The notes: generated by a model not told the origin, from the letters alone. DNA of 26,759 nucleotides from Rhodospirillaceae bacterium (GCA_002724505.1 PBOV01000034.1:20807-47565); one strand, 5' to 3'; positions 1 to 9,505 are shown, numbered from the stretch's first letter. Made by a program: numbers and translations.

Positions 1-2006
1 CTGGTGACAAATTATTAATTGCCAACTCGCTTGCCGATATTGTTATGGCCGCTTGTGGGGTCAATGATTCAAAAATTGTCTCTCACATTAATGGCATTGA
101 TTTGCAAAACACTGTTTGTCATCACCCGCTGCATGGCAAAGGTTATGATTTTGATGTTCCTCTTCTGCCGGGAGGTCATGTCACTGATGAAGATGGAACA
201 GGTTTGGTTCATACGGCGCCGGGCCACGGGGTTGAAGACTTTGAGGTTGGGCAGGCCCATAATATTGAGGTTCCACGAACTGTTGAAGGAAACGGCTGTT
301 ATTACAAACATGTCCCAATATTCGCCGGACTGCATGTCTATAATGCAGATGGCCCTGTAACTGAGGCTTTAACTGCTGCGGGCAGTCTTGTCGCCAGCGA
401 TACACTTTTGCATTCTTATCCTCATAGCTGGCGTTCAAAGGCACCATTAATTTACAGGACAACGCCTCAATGGTTTATCTCAATGGAACTCAATGAGCTA
501 CGTATTAAAGCTCTTGCGGCCATCGATGAGACGAAATTTTTTCCGCCAAGCGGTAAAAAGCGACTTGAGGGTATGATTTCTAACCGCCCCGATTGGTGTG
601 TTTCACGCCAACGTGCCTGGGGTGTTCCAATTACAGTTTTTGTAAATAAAGAGACCGGAGAGCCGTTACGAGACGAAGCCGTTATGAATAGGGTTACAGA
701 TGCGGTAAAGAAAGAAGGTGCCGATTGCTGGTTCTCTAGCGATCCCTCTCGTTTCCTTGGAGATGACTACAAACCCGAAGATTATGAACAAATCTTTGAT
801 ATTCTGGATGTTTGGTTTGACTCTGGTTCTACGCACAATTTTGTACTCGAAGATCGTGATGACCTTGAGTGGCCCGCGACCCTCTACTTAGAAGGGTCGG
901 ATCAGCATCGCGGCTGGTTCCATTCTTCTTTGCTTGAGTCCTGTGGAACGCGAGGCAGGGCTCCCTATGAAGGGGTTTTGACGCATGGCTTTGTTCTTGC
1001 CGAAAAAGGCGTGAAAATGTCTAAGTCACAAGGCAATACCGTTGCCCCACAAGAAATTATCAAAAACTTTGGTGCCGATATTCTGAGGATTTGGGTTGTT
1101 GCATCTGACTATTCAGAGGACCTCAAGATAGGGCCCGAAATCATCAAGCATCAGGCAGATGCGTATCGCCGGCTGCGAAATACATTCCGATATTTGCTCG
1201 GAAATCTTCATGAGTTTGATGAGAGCGAATGTGTCGAGCTTTCCGAAATGCCGGAGCTCGAAAGGTTTATTCTACATCGTTTGGCTGAGCTTGATGAGTT
1301 GGTTCGCGATTGTTGTGAAAGGTATGATTTTCACGCGATGTTTACAGCTTTGCATAACTTTTGTGCGGTTGAGTTGTCATCGTTTTATTTCGATATTCGC
1401 AAAGATACCCTCTATTGTGATCCGGTAGATAGTCTTGATCGTCGTGCTGCTCGGACGGTACTCGATAAACTTTATTTGTCTCTAACGGCATGGCTCGCAC
1501 CGATTATTCCTTTTACAGCTGAAGAGGCCTGGCTGACGCGATTTCCTGAAGAAATTGAAAAGGGTAGTATTCATCTTAGGGATTTTCCGAAGATTGAATC
1601 TACTTGGTGTGATGAGGTATTGGCAAAAAAATGGCAGCTTGTCCGTAATCTTAGACGCGTGGTAACAGGTGCTTTAGAAATTGAACGAGCAGAGAAACGG
1701 ATAGGGTCAAGCCTTGGCGCCGATGCCATTGTTTATGCTTCACCCGCTTATCATGAAGCTTTGACGGGAATTAATTTAGCGGATTTGTGTATTACCTCTT
1801 CGGCTTCTTTCGATGATAAGACGGCACCCGCAGATGCATTCTTTATTGCGGATGTCCCTGATGTTCGGGTAGTGATTAAAGCCGCGGTTGGTCAAAAATG
1901 TGGTCGCTGCTGGAAAATTTTACCGGAAGTAGGAGCTAACGAGGTACATAAAGATTTGTGTAGCCGGTGCGCGGCCGCCGTTGGTGACAAACCCGTGGCA
2001 GCTTAG
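1..2006 (+). CDS. ileS: Isoleucyl-tRNA synthetase, 5' end cut by window
   Basis: This class I aminoacyl-tRNA synthetase charges tRNA-Ile in the cytoplasm. The reading frame is open from base 3, ahead of the first ATG at 45, and its first residues (GDKLLIANSL) already look like the family interior, so the N-terminal part including the HIGH motif lies outside the window; 667 residues are visible. The signature KMSKS is encoded at 1014-1028. Before it come WFDSGSTHNFVL and EGSDQHRGWFHSS, typical of IleS catalytic domains. The C-terminus has the zinc-binding Cys pairs CGRC and CSRC near 1900-1970. The stop is TAG at 2004-2006, and lspA begins 15 bases later, so the two are probably cotranscribed, as is common in proteobacteria. 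Function is certain; only the start is unknown. Confidence 0.97.
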   Translation, partial: GDKLLIANSLADIVMAACGVNDSKIVSHINGIDLQNTVCHHPLHGKGYDFDVPLLPGGHVTDEDGTGLVHTAPGHGVEDFEVGQAHNIEVPRTVEGNGCYYKHVPIFAGLHVYNADGPVTEALTAAGSLVASDTLLHSYPHSWRSKAPLIYRTTPQWFISMELNELRIKALAAIDETKFFPPSGKKRLEGMISNRPDWCVSRQRAWGVPITVFVNKETGEPLRDEAVMNRVTDAVKKEGADCWFSSDPSRFLGDDYKPEDYEQIFDILDVWFDSGSTHNFVLEDRDDLEWPATLYLEGSDQHRGWFHSSLLESCGTRGRAPYEGVLTHGFVLAEKGVKMSKSQGNTVAPQEIIKNFGADILRIWVVASDYSEDLKIGPEIIKHQADAYRRLRNTFRYLLGNLHEFDESECVELSEMPELERFILHRLAELDELVRDCCERYDFHAMFTALHNFCAVELSSFYFDIRKDTLYCDPVDSLDRRAARTVLDKLYLSLTAWLAPIIPFTAEEAWLTRFPEEIEKGSIHLRDFPKIESTWCDEVLAKKWQLVRNLRRVVTGALEIERAEKRIGSSLGADAIVYASPAYHEALTGINLADLCITSSASFDDKTAPADAFFIADVPDVRVVIKAAVGQKCGRCWKILPEVGANEVHKDLCSRCAAAVGDKPVAA

Positions 2007-2021
2007 GGTGTAAGTTTTTTT

Positions 2022-2501
2022 ATGCAAATTAGACCTTTAAGGGCTGGAATGCTGCTCTCTATTCTAACAATCTTTTTTGATCAGCTCAGCAAGTGGTGGA
2101 TATTGAATGTTATAATGGTGCCGGCAAATACTATTCCGGTGACCCAATTTTTTAATCTTGTATTGGTGCATAATCGCGGAGCGAGTTTCGGGATTTTCAG
2201 TGATGCTCCAGGTTGGGCTAGTATTGCATTAATAGTCTTTGCAATAATAATCTCGATCATGCTGGCTATTTGGATGTGGCAGGCCCAAGAAACTCTACTT
2301 TCTGTTGCCTTAGGCTTAGTAATTGGAGGGGCAATTGGGAATGTTATCGATCGGATACGATTTGGTGCGGTAGTTGACTTTCTCGATTTTCATGCTGGTG
2401 GTTGGCACTGGCCGGCTTTTAATGTCGCAGACTCAGCGATTACCTTGGGCGTTATACTATTGATATTAGATTCTTTAAAAACAAAGTCCGAAAAAACCTA
2501 A
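2022..2501 (+). CDS. lspA: Lipoprotein signal peptidase II
   Basis: This inner-membrane aspartyl protease removes signal peptides from diacylglyceryl-modified prolipoproteins. The product is 159 residues, normal for LspA, with four hydrophobic segments. Visible conserved blocks are FFDQLSKWW near residues 18-26, HNRGASFG at 50-57, GNVIDRI at 106-112, VVDFLDF around Asp119 and FNVADSAI around Asp137; Asp119 and Asp137 are the expected catalytic pair by family analogy. It lies 15 bases after ileS. The next gene encodes a lipoprotein that would be its substrate. The ribosome binding site is weak (GGGTGTAAG before the ATG), so translation may rely partly on coupling to ileS. Identity is secure. 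Confidence 0.96.
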   Translation: MQIRPLRAGMLLSILTIFFDQLSKWWILNVIMVPANTIPVTQFFNLVLVHNRGASFGIFSDAPGWASIALIVFAIIISIMLAIWMWQAQETLLSVALGLVIGGAIGNVIDRIRFGAVVDFLDFHAGGWHWPAFNVADSAITLGVILLILDSLKTKSEKT

Positions 2502-2537
2502 ATATTAGTTAATAGAATAAGATACGGGTTTTACTAG

Positions 2538-3128
2538 ATGAATATAAAAAAACCAGTTTTACAAATGTTATTCGGTTTAATAATTGGCACAGTTGGCCTG
2601 GGTGGCTGCGAAAATGCTAAGGAGACGATTGGGTTGGCTAAGCAGGCACCCGATGAGTTTGCCGTCGTTACTCGTGCACCTCTGAATATTCCGCCAAAAT
2701 TTGATCTTCGGCCCCCTAAACTGGGGGCGAAGAGGCCGCAACAAGTGACGCCAACGTTAAAAGCTCGCACCATTTTATTGAAGAAAAACAGATTACGAGA
2801 AAAAGCTGACAAAACAAATGCGGCCATTTCTTCAGGAAAGTTTTCAAATGGTGAAATCGCTTTTCTTCAGCTAGCGGGTGCCTTAGATGCGGATTCTTCG
2901 ATTCGGCAGATAGTAAATAAAGAAAGTAGTGTATTGGCGGAGGTTGGTGATGGCATGCTTAGAAAAGTCATTTTCTGGCGCAAGGATGAGAAGTCAGGAG
3001 TATTAGTCGATGCGGAGAAAGAAGCCAAAAGATTACGTCAAGTAGCGGCGGAAGGCGAGCCGATCACAAAGGGTGAAACTCCAGTTATCATTCGAAAGAA
3101 AAAAGGTTTGCTTGAAGGTATTTTTTAA
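2538..3128 (+). CDS. DUF3035 lipoprotein, BamF-like
   Basis: The product is a 196-residue predicted outer-membrane lipoprotein. A positively charged N-terminus and hydrophobic stretch lead to a lipobox ending LGGC, with the lipidated Cys at residue 24. Directly after it comes APDEFAVVTRAPL followed by PPKFDLRPPK, the proline-rich signature I associate with the alphaproteobacterial DUF3035 family, whose Caulobacter member was named BamF as an accessory subunit of the outer-membrane beta-barrel assembly complex. The rest is charged and low in complexity, with no enzyme motif. It lies 36 bases after lspA and is followed by the M16 pair, an envelope-biogenesis context. The family call is from memory of the motif; membership of a BAM complex in this organism is inferred. 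Confidence 0.8.
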   Translation: MNIKKPVLQMLFGLIIGTVGLGGCENAKETIGLAKQAPDEFAVVTRAPLNIPPKFDLRPPKLGAKRPQQVTPTLKARTILLKKNRLREKADKTNAAISSGKFSNGEIAFLQLAGALDADSSIRQIVNKESSVLAEVGDGMLRKVIFWRKDEKSGVLVDAEKEAKRLRQVAAEGEPITKGETPVIIRKKKGLLEGIF

Positions 3129-3209
3129 TATCCAGAGAAACTCTCGAAAAAAAAAGAGATCTTCGGTTGTATTTCTGTTTACTTTTTCCATATAGCGTAA
3201 CGTAAACAA

Positions 3210-4583
3210 ATGGGAGACTACGAATTGACTCCATTGAAGCTCCGGATAGCTTTCTTTTGGCTTTTCAATATAGCTTTTCTCTTACTGGGAGTGAATACGT
3301 CAGCAGCGGTCTTTAATCCCGAAAGTTTTACGTTAAAGAATGGTATGCAAGTGGTAGTCATACCAAATCGGCGGGCGCCCGTAGTTTCTCATATGGTCTG
3401 GTATAAGGTAGGGGCGGCCGATGAGCCCCTGGGTAAGTCAGGGATCGCTCACTTCTTGGAACACCTGATGTTTAAGGGTACCAAGTCCGTACCCTCCGGA
3501 GAATTTTCTCGAACCATTGCGCGTCATGGCGGACGCGACAATGCCTTCACCTCTCAAGATTATACCGCATATTTCCAAATCGTTGCTCGGGATAAACTTG
3601 AGTTAGTAATGAGACTTGAGGCAGACCGGATGCAAAATTTGATCTTAACCGACAACGAGGTGCTTCCAGAGCGTGACGTCGTTCTCGAAGAACGCCGATC
3701 GAGAACCGACAACAATCCCGCTTCGCAGCTTTGGGAGGCAACACGTGCGGTGCTCTTCCTTAATCATCCATATAGAAATCCGGTAATTGGTTGGAAACAT
3801 GAGATCGAGGGGCTGAATACTTGGGACGCCATTAACTTTTATCGGCGGTACTATGTCCCGAATAATGCAATTTTGATTGTTGCCGGTGATGTGAATGCAA
3901 AAGAATTGAAGCCGCTTGCTGAAAGAATTTATGGTACTATCCCGCCCGGCGAAGAAATTTTACGAACTCGCGTTAAAGAACCCCCACAAATTGCCAGAAG
4001 ACGTGTCGAGCTTTCCAGCGATAGGGTTGGGCACTCTAGTATCTCGCAAACCTTTCTGAGCCCTTCTTATGCCACGGCTTCGGGTGGTAGGGCATATGCG
4101 CTGCTGGTTTTGGCTGAGATCCTCGGTGGCGGTACTACCGCGCGATTATACCAAAGTCTTGTGGTTGATCAGGAAGTTGCGTCTTCTGCGTCAGCTTGGT
4201 TTAGTCCAGACGCGCTAAATTATGGAACTTTTGTAGTTTCAGCATCGCCCAGGCCAGGTGTGCAGATCGAGAAAGTCGAACAAGCGTTGCAAGCAACAAT
4301 TTTAAAACTTTTAAAAGACGGTGTATCGGAGGAAGAGCTAAAACGTTCTATATCGTCGATGGTAGCGGGTTCCGTTTATGTAAGGGATTCTCTTACTGCC
4401 GCTCCAAATATTTTTGGCCAGGCCTTATCTACTGGTCGTACGATTGCAGATGTTGAATCCTGGCCAGACCGAATAAAGATGGTAACGGTTGATGAGGTAA
4501 ATGCGGCGGCGCGCGTGGTACTCCGATCTGAGAGTTCAGTAACGTCGATATTGCGAAGGAAGCTAAAGGCGGGGGAGGGTTAA
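3210..4583 (+). CDS. Secreted M16 zinc metallopeptidase, active subunit
   Basis: This is an insulinase/pitrilysin-family (M16B) peptidase of 457 residues. The inverted zinc motif HFLEH lies at residues 81-85, and a third metal ligand is expected in the block ERDVVLEER near Glu160/161. An N-terminal hydrophobic segment ending near SAA (residues 31-33) predicts export to the periplasm. The ATG at 3210 has no good ribosome binding site. An in-frame TTG at 3225 has GGGAG eight bases upstream (3212-3216) and would give a more ordinary signal peptide starting before TPLKLR, so the true start may be 3225. The stop overlaps the next start (TAATG). By family precedent, the pair forms a heterodimer-like periplasmic peptidase; its substrate is unknown. 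Confidence 0.93.
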   Translation: MGDYELTPLKLRIAFFWLFNIAFLLLGVNTSAAVFNPESFTLKNGMQVVVIPNRRAPVVSHMVWYKVGAADEPLGKSGIAHFLEHLMFKGTKSVPSGEFSRTIARHGGRDNAFTSQDYTAYFQIVARDKLELVMRLEADRMQNLILTDNEVLPERDVVLEERRSRTDNNPASQLWEATRAVLFLNHPYRNPVIGWKHEIEGLNTWDAINFYRRYYVPNNAILIVAGDVNAKELKPLAERIYGTIPPGEEILRTRVKEPPQIARRRVELSSDRVGHSSISQTFLSPSYATASGGRAYALLVLAEILGGGTTARLYQSLVVDQEVASSASAWFSPDALNYGTFVVSASPRPGVQIEKVEQALQATILKLLKDGVSEEELKRSISSMVAGSVYVRDSLTAAPNIFGQALSTGRTIADVESWPDRIKMVTVDEVNAAARVVLRSESSVTSILRRKLKAGEG

Positions 4584-5929
4584 TGCAAAGTCTCTCTCTA
4601 AAATCTGGAGTTAATTTCCTTACGTTATTGGTTTTCGCGGTGTTCTATTTAATTGTCACGCCTCTACAGGCTGTTTCTATCAAGGAAGTGCGCAGCCCGG
4701 GCGGTATAGAAGCTTGGTTAGTTCAAGATAAAAGTGTCCCTGTCATTTCGCTAAACTTCGCATTTAAAACAGGAGGGACCGCTTATGATCCCCAAGGCAA
4801 AGAGGGGCTGGCGAGAATGGTTGCGGCCATGCTTGATGAAGGTGCAGGTCCTTTAAACTCTCAGGAATTTCAGAAGCAAATTCAGGGTACCGCCGCGCGG
4901 CTTCGTTTTTCGGCTTCAACTGACAAATTTCGAGGGTCATTTCGTACGCTAAAGGACCGTAAAGATGAGGCATTCCGGTTGCTCGGTTTGGCACTTACAA
5001 AACCACGATTTGACCAGAGAGCTATTACCCGAATTCGTGGGCAAATTATTGCCAGTATTCAGAGAAAAGCTAAAGACCCAGATTCGATTGCGATTGCTGC
5101 CTGGTATAGGGAGGCTTTCCCTGATCATCCCTATGGTAACCTGGGTGACGGAACTGTTAATTCCATTAAAGCTTTAAACAAAAATGATCTAAAGGAATTT
5201 ATGTTAAGGCATGTTGTCCGGAACTCACTATTTATTGCTGTGGCGGGTGACATTTCCTCGGTAGAATTAGGACAAAAGCTTGATCAGGTATTTTCCAAAT
5301 TACCGTTAAATGGTTCTAGAGAGAAAGTTATGGAAATCTCTCCTATGGCAACTGGGAGAACGTTAGTGATCGAACGAGCGATCCCACAAAGCATTGTGAT
5401 ATTTGGGCATTCCGGTATTAAACGGGACCATCCCGATTGGTATATTGCGTCCGTTATGAACCGAATTTTGGGTGGTGGTGGATTTTCATCTCGCCTCATG
5501 AAAGAGATACGGGTAAAGCGGGGATTGGCTTACGGGGTCTATACATATCTTAATCCTTATGACCACGCGGCGACGTATATGGGGCGTGTCGCGACAGCTA
5601 ATGCACGAGTTGCAGAGTCACTTAAAGTAATTCGTAGAGAGTGGAAAAAATTTGCGGTCAAAGGGGTAACGGCTGAGGAACTTGAGGCGGCTAAAACGTA
5701 TATCAATGGCTCATTCCCATTACGTTTGGATTCTACACATCGCATTGCTAGCCTTCTCCTTGCCGTGCAGGTTAATAATTTGGGCAAAGATTATCTCACT
5801 ACACGTGCGAGCTTGATTAACGCTGTGACACCTTCAGATATAAAGAGGGTAGCGAGAAAGATTCTAAAGCCAGCGGCGCTGAGAGTGGTAATCGTTGGTC
5901 AACCGGACGGTATAAAAACTGATCACTAA
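4583..5929 (+). CDS. M16 family protein lacking the zinc motif
   Basis: This is the second M16-fold protein, 448 residues, translationally coupled to the preceding peptidase through TAATG and with GGGGGAGGG just upstream. A hydrophobic segment at residues 11-30 ending near LQA predicts secretion. Where the active partner has HFLEH, this protein reads RMVAAM near residues 78-83, so it cannot bind zinc in the usual way. It keeps the C-terminal block SSRLMKEIRVKRGLAYGVY, whose Arg/Tyr pair is typical of the non-catalytic M16 subunit that helps grip substrate. The arrangement matches the active/inactive pairs known for bacterial M16B peptidases and mitochondrial processing peptidase. No further gene on this strand follows until 8200. 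Confidence 0.92.
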   Translation: MQSLSLKSGVNFLTLLVFAVFYLIVTPLQAVSIKEVRSPGGIEAWLVQDKSVPVISLNFAFKTGGTAYDPQGKEGLARMVAAMLDEGAGPLNSQEFQKQIQGTAARLRFSASTDKFRGSFRTLKDRKDEAFRLLGLALTKPRFDQRAITRIRGQIIASIQRKAKDPDSIAIAAWYREAFPDHPYGNLGDGTVNSIKALNKNDLKEFMLRHVVRNSLFIAVAGDISSVELGQKLDQVFSKLPLNGSREKVMEISPMATGRTLVIERAIPQSIVIFGHSGIKRDHPDWYIASVMNRILGGGGFSSRLMKEIRVKRGLAYGVYTYLNPYDHAATYMGRVATANARVAESLKVIRREWKKFAVKGVTAEELEAAKTYINGSFPLRLDSTHRIASLLLAVQVNNLGKDYLTTRASLINAVTPSDIKRVARKILKPAALRVVIVGQPDGIKTDH

Positions 5930-6038
5930 TTTTAGGAGTATCTTTCCACGTTGAAGATATTTCTTCTTTAAAAAATTTCTAAAAATTATGAAATTAAGAA
6001 TGTTTATCGAACTTTTTAAAATATGATTATATTTCAGA

Positions 6039-7208
6039 CTAGGTATTCAGATTTTGGTGAAGATTTTCATCATTTGGGCGTCTAGAATTATCGACAATAA
6101 ATTTTCGCCAGGCGATGACACCTGCATCACTGAGCGATAATTGTTCTCTATCAGAGCGGACCTTTTCCACAACTCTTTTATCCTGATCTGAGAAGATCAG
6201 GTCATGCGTCCAAGATTGCCAGAGGATCCAGCTTAGCCTGTCAAAAAAAGTTTTTATGGTTGAGTGCCGACGGAAGGCATTAAATGAATAAAATAGTGTG
6301 GTTTCGGAATCAATGGGGGTAACCCAACGGCACATGAAGTAATCGCCAGATGGCCGGCCTACTAGTGTCACCGTTGGAAGGAGCGACATATGTCGATATT
6401 TAATCCCATATCGTTTTGTTGCTTGAGATGATTGCGGGTCCAATTCTTGCCCACGGCCGAGGGGCTTCAACCTTCTCCAGAAAGCTTCCTTGGGAGGCGG
6501 AAAGTGCCCTAGACCTGGATAATCTGATTCTGTTATTCCTCCAAGCGCTCTATAGCCGAGGCCCTTTGCATCTTTTAATGGTATTGTTTTCACCCTACTC
6601 GCAAATGGAAATATAGGTTGAAAAATTAGCTCGGGTGAATTGCGGTGTAAAAATGGCGCATGCAAGTCGTAGCAGAGATTGTCATTCAAGGGACGCCAAT
6701 TACAATGATATGTTCTCCAAGTGGAAATTGTATGCCATTCATCTGTGTTGGCTAAACATTCTGGTAAATCTTCTTGGAGTGGGACAGCTTCCATGTCTCC
6801 CACAAATAACCAAATGACGCCAAGGTGTTCACGAACCGGATAGGTTTTGACTTTTGCTTCATTCGGGATGGTAATTCCGGGGCCTTCCATTAGTTTAGCG
6901 ACGCACTGCCCTGTCTCGCCCGAGTAAGTCCATCCATGATAGGGGCAGGTTAACGTATCACTATCTGGATAAAGGCAGCTTCCCTCGGAGAGTCGTGCCC
7001 CCCTATGCGCACATTGGTCGTTTAATGCGTAAATTTTGTTTTTATTACGGAAAAGTACTACTTCCTCGCCGAGCACCTTGACGGACTTTGGACGACCTTT
7101 TCTTAATCGTAGTGAAGCGAGAACAGGGTACCAATAATTGCGAAGACCCAGTTCAGGTAACCCAGTTTTGTTGTAAACGTTTTTCTTAAGAGGGTGATTT
7201 GAGCTCAT
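6039..7208 (-). CDS. Rieske non-heme iron oxygenase, alpha-subunit type
   Basis: The product is a 389-residue oxygenase of the ring-hydroxylating/demethylase type. The Rieske [2Fe-2S] ligands are Cys66-x-His68 (CAHRG) and Cys88-x2-His91 (CPYHGW). The mononuclear iron site is NDNLCYDLHAPFLHRN, giving His183 and His188 in H-x4-H. The acidic residue that usually sits three before the first His is Tyr180 here, with Asp181 one position later. A late DQDKRVVE block may supply the carboxylate ligand. No reductase or ferredoxin gene is adjacent, so electrons must come from elsewhere. The gene follows the TSUP transporter on the same strand after 81 bases. Substrate is unknown; linkage to a sulfite/organosulfonate-type exporter makes a sulfonated or similar aromatic one possibility, but that is a guess. 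Confidence 0.88.
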   Translation of the reverse strand: MSSNHPLKKNVYNKTGLPELGLRNYWYPVLASLRLRKGRPKSVKVLGEEVVLFRNKNKIYALNDQCAHRGARLSEGSCLYPDSDTLTCPYHGWTYSGETGQCVAKLMEGPGITIPNEAKVKTYPVREHLGVIWLFVGDMEAVPLQEDLPECLANTDEWHTISTWRTYHCNWRPLNDNLCYDLHAPFLHRNSPELIFQPIFPFASRVKTIPLKDAKGLGYRALGGITESDYPGLGHFPPPKEAFWRRLKPLGRGQELDPQSSQATKRYGIKYRHMSLLPTVTLVGRPSGDYFMCRWVTPIDSETTLFYSFNAFRRHSTIKTFFDRLSWILWQSWTHDLIFSDQDKRVVEKVRSDREQLSLSDAGVIAWRKFIVDNSRRPNDENLHQNLNT

Positions 7209-7289
7209 TAAGGTCTCAATAATTGTTTGATGTACAAATTTCTAAATGAGGTGACCAGTTTATGTTTTGTGAACTGGATATCTAAATTT

Positions 7290-8030
7290 CTAAAATATTC
7301 CCTTACGTATCAAATTTAGGCCAATAAACAATAAAACAAAATATAGACACACCCGGAATTTTTCTTCTGACACCCTATTTCTAATTAGCCACCCAAACCA
7401 CATACCTAACGCGGTTGGAATTAGAGCTATTGTGGATCCAATAATAGCATTATTTTGTAACCCACCTTCTCGAAAGAGTGCGAATGTTAAAACTAAACCC
7501 GTAAATAAGAACTGAATTCCGACCGCTTGAACAAATATAGATTTTTTCATTTTTAACAACTGGAAGTAAATCGCAATTGGAATGCCAACCGCTCCTGTGG
7601 TACCCGCTAAGAAACCCGACAAAAGTCCAACGAATGGTGATACGAGAGGAATGGAATTTTCGCTGATACTAAACCGGAACGTTAAAAGGTTATTTATCGA
7701 ATAAAGACAAACTACTATTCCTAGACCAATCAATAAGTATGTGGGATCAAGACGATATAGGGCATAAGCCCCTACAAAAATACCAACCCCTGCAGCCAGT
7801 AACATACCCCAAAATTTTCTAATTAAATTTTTGAAGTTGCCGCCCTGAACGGCCTGAATCGAATTTGTAACTATAATTGGAACTAGTAATAGGGGGATAG
7901 CGATTTCAAAATCTATGACAATAGTCATCAAAGCTATAGCCGTCAGGGGCAGCCCCATGCCAACAACGCCCTTTACGACGCCTCCACAAAAGAATGCAAT
8001 CCCTACGGTAAAAAGGACGTATAACTCCAC
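7290..8030 (-). CDS. TSUP family (TauE/SafE) membrane transporter
   Basis: The product is a 246-residue integral membrane protein with seven or eight hydrophobic segments. The first segment is followed by GGVVKGVVGMGLPL, the glycine-rich repeat signature of the TSUP/TauE/SafE family, and a related repeat, GFLAGTTGAVGIP, occurs near the middle. TSUP proteins move sulfite, sulfoacetate, taurine-derived anions or related organic anions across the inner membrane; specificity cannot be read from sequence. It is the first gene of a two-gene minus-strand unit with the Rieske oxygenase and is divergent from pgi across 169 bases. Its coding sequence is noticeably A+T-rich compared with pgi and mutL, which could reflect the hydrophobic codons or a different origin. 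Confidence 0.88.
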   Translation of the reverse strand: MELYVLFTVGIAFFCGGVVKGVVGMGLPLTAIALMTIVIDFEIAIPLLLVPIIVTNSIQAVQGGNFKNLIRKFWGMLLAAGVGIFVGAYALYRLDPTYLLIGLGIVVCLYSINNLLTFRFSISENSIPLVSPFVGLLSGFLAGTTGAVGIPIAIYFQLLKMKKSIFVQAVGIQFLFTGLVLTFALFREGGLQNNAIIGSTIALIPTALGMWFGWLIRNRVSEEKFRVCLYFVLLFIGLNLIRKGIF

Positions 8031-8199
8031 GGCGAACCCCTTAACAATATTGTTAGGTTTTCGTTAAACTGAACTGCCAGCTGTGTCGAGTGGAACGAAA
8101 AATAATTATATATAATGTTTAAATTTCCCACCGGTTTTTCACTGCTCGCCTTTCCACGATTCGTGCAGGGGTTTAAGGTTATGGTGAAAGGCTTCGTCT

Positions 8200-9504
8200 A
8201 TGCAATACGTACAATTAACCTCATCCTGCCTGTCAGATGTAATTGGTTCATCTGGGCTTGGCCGCGAGCGATTTGAGGCGGAACTAAAACGTACCAAACC
8301 GATACTTGAGGAGATACGTGAGAGATATGCTGATGAAAGCTCTTCACTGTTGCACCTTGCAGAACAAACAGATGACATTGTTGCGCTAGAACCTATTGCG
8401 GCTCGATATCGTGATCAGTTTGATCATATTGTTATCATAGGTACTGGTGGTTCAAGCCTAGGCGGACAAATGCTATGCAGCCTTGCTGTCCCTGGCGCTA
8501 GCCCAAGGCATAATCAACCAGCCTTCCATTTTTTAGCAAATATTGACCCGCATAGTATCTCAGTTATGTTGAACCGATTGCCGCAGTCCCGAACCGGTTA
8601 TCTTGTTGTTTCTAAATCCGGTTCGTCAGTAGAAACCATCGCACAGTTTTTGATTTGCTTAGAAGCAGTTAAAGTAGATGTGGGACAAGTAAAGGTTGCG
8701 GAACACTTTACGGCAATTACTGAACCAGGCGAAAATCCTTTACGCAGCATTGCGATCAAACACAAAATTGCGGTATTGGACCACGACCCGAATATTGGGG
8801 GGCGTTATTCGGCTCTTTCGCTCGTAGGTTTATTGCCGGCAATGATTTCTGGGTTAGATGTCAGAGCACTTCGTGCCGGTGCGGCGAGTGTTCTGAGGCC
8901 TATCCTGATGGACGAAGAGCCGGAAAATATTGAACCCGCATTAGGGGCGGCAATCTCTGTAGGGCTTGCAACAGACAAAAACGTATCGTCTACAGTAATG
9001 ATGCCCTATGCCGATAGGCTTGAAAATTTTGGGCTCTGGTTTCGTCAGCTTTGGGCAGAAAGTTTGGGAAAGGACGGTAAGGGAACAACACCGCTAACCG
9101 CGAGGGGAACTGTTGATCAGCATAGCCAGTTGCAACTTTATCTTGATGGGCCCAGTGATAAGTTATTTACTCTTATTATGCTTTCTTGTTCTGGTGCTGG
9201 CCCTTCTGTTGAGCCCAAACTAGCTGTTGATGAAGCAATAGCATATCTATCAGGAAAATCAGTAGGCGACCTAATGGATGCAGGACAACGCGCCACAGCG
9301 GAGGTCTTGATCCGTAAAAAGCGGCCGACGCGAATTTTTCAAATGAGTTGTTTGGATGAGGCCTCGATGGGCGCGCTGATAATGCACTTTATTCTGGAGA
9401 CGATAATTGCAGCTCATTTGTTCGGTGTTAATCCCTTCGATCAGCCCGCTGTGGAAGAGGTTAAAGTCTTAGCTCGAGAATATTTGTTAGGTCAGGGGCG
9501 TTGA
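8200..9504 (+). CDS. pgi: Glucose-6-phosphate isomerase
   Basis: This cytoplasmic enzyme interconverts glucose 6-phosphate and fructose 6-phosphate. The product is 434 residues, the shorter form of the family (the enterobacterial enzyme is about 550). The sugar-phosphate-binding block GTGGSSLGG and SKSGSSVET are present. The catalytic residues expected for PGI are in place: Glu287 in [11 protein letters not shown], His308 in VDQHSQ and Lys422 in the C-terminal [13 protein letters not shown] ribosome binding site GAAAGG (8186-8191) stands eight bases before the ATG. A TATAAT at 8111-8116 could be a -10 element, but no convincing -35 goes with it. mutL starts one base after the stop, so the two genes are translated as a coupled pair. 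Confidence 0.96.
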   Translation: MQYVQLTSSCLSDVIGSSGLGRERFEAELKRTKPILEEIRERYADESSSLLHLAEQTDDIVALEPIAARYRDQFDHIVIIGTGGSSLGGQMLCSLAVPGASPRHNQPAFHFLANIDPHSISVMLNRLPQSRTGYLVVSKSGSSVETIAQFLICLEAVKVDVGQVKVAEHFTAITEPGENPLRSIAIKHKIAVLDHDPNIGGRYSALSLVGLLPAMISGLDVRALRAGAASVLRPILMDEEPENIEPALGAAISVGLATDKNVSSTVMMPYADRLENFGLWFRQLWAESLGKDGKGTTPLTARGTVDQHSQLQLYLDGPSDKLFTLIMLSCSGAGPSVEPKLAVDEAIAYLSGKSVGDLMDAGQRATAEVLIRKKRPTRIFQMSCLDEASMGALIMHFILETIIAAHLFGVNPFDQPAVEEVKVLAREYLLGQGR

Positions 9505-9505
9505 A

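Noticed and set aside
3177..3207. GTTTAC/GTAAAC inverted repeat before the first M16 gene
   Set aside because: Six-base arms 19 bases apart in an A+T-rich gap, with no supporting second site.
5930..6038. Short hairpin GAAGA-TATT-TCTTC (5953-5966) between convergent genes, as a terminator
   Set aside because: Only a five-base A+T-rich stem and a broken T tract; the whole gap is A+T-rich, so chance is likely.
8101..8120. TATAAT at 8111-8116 as the pgi promoter
   Set aside because: No -35-like hexamer at 15-19 bases upstream; kept only as a remark under pgi.
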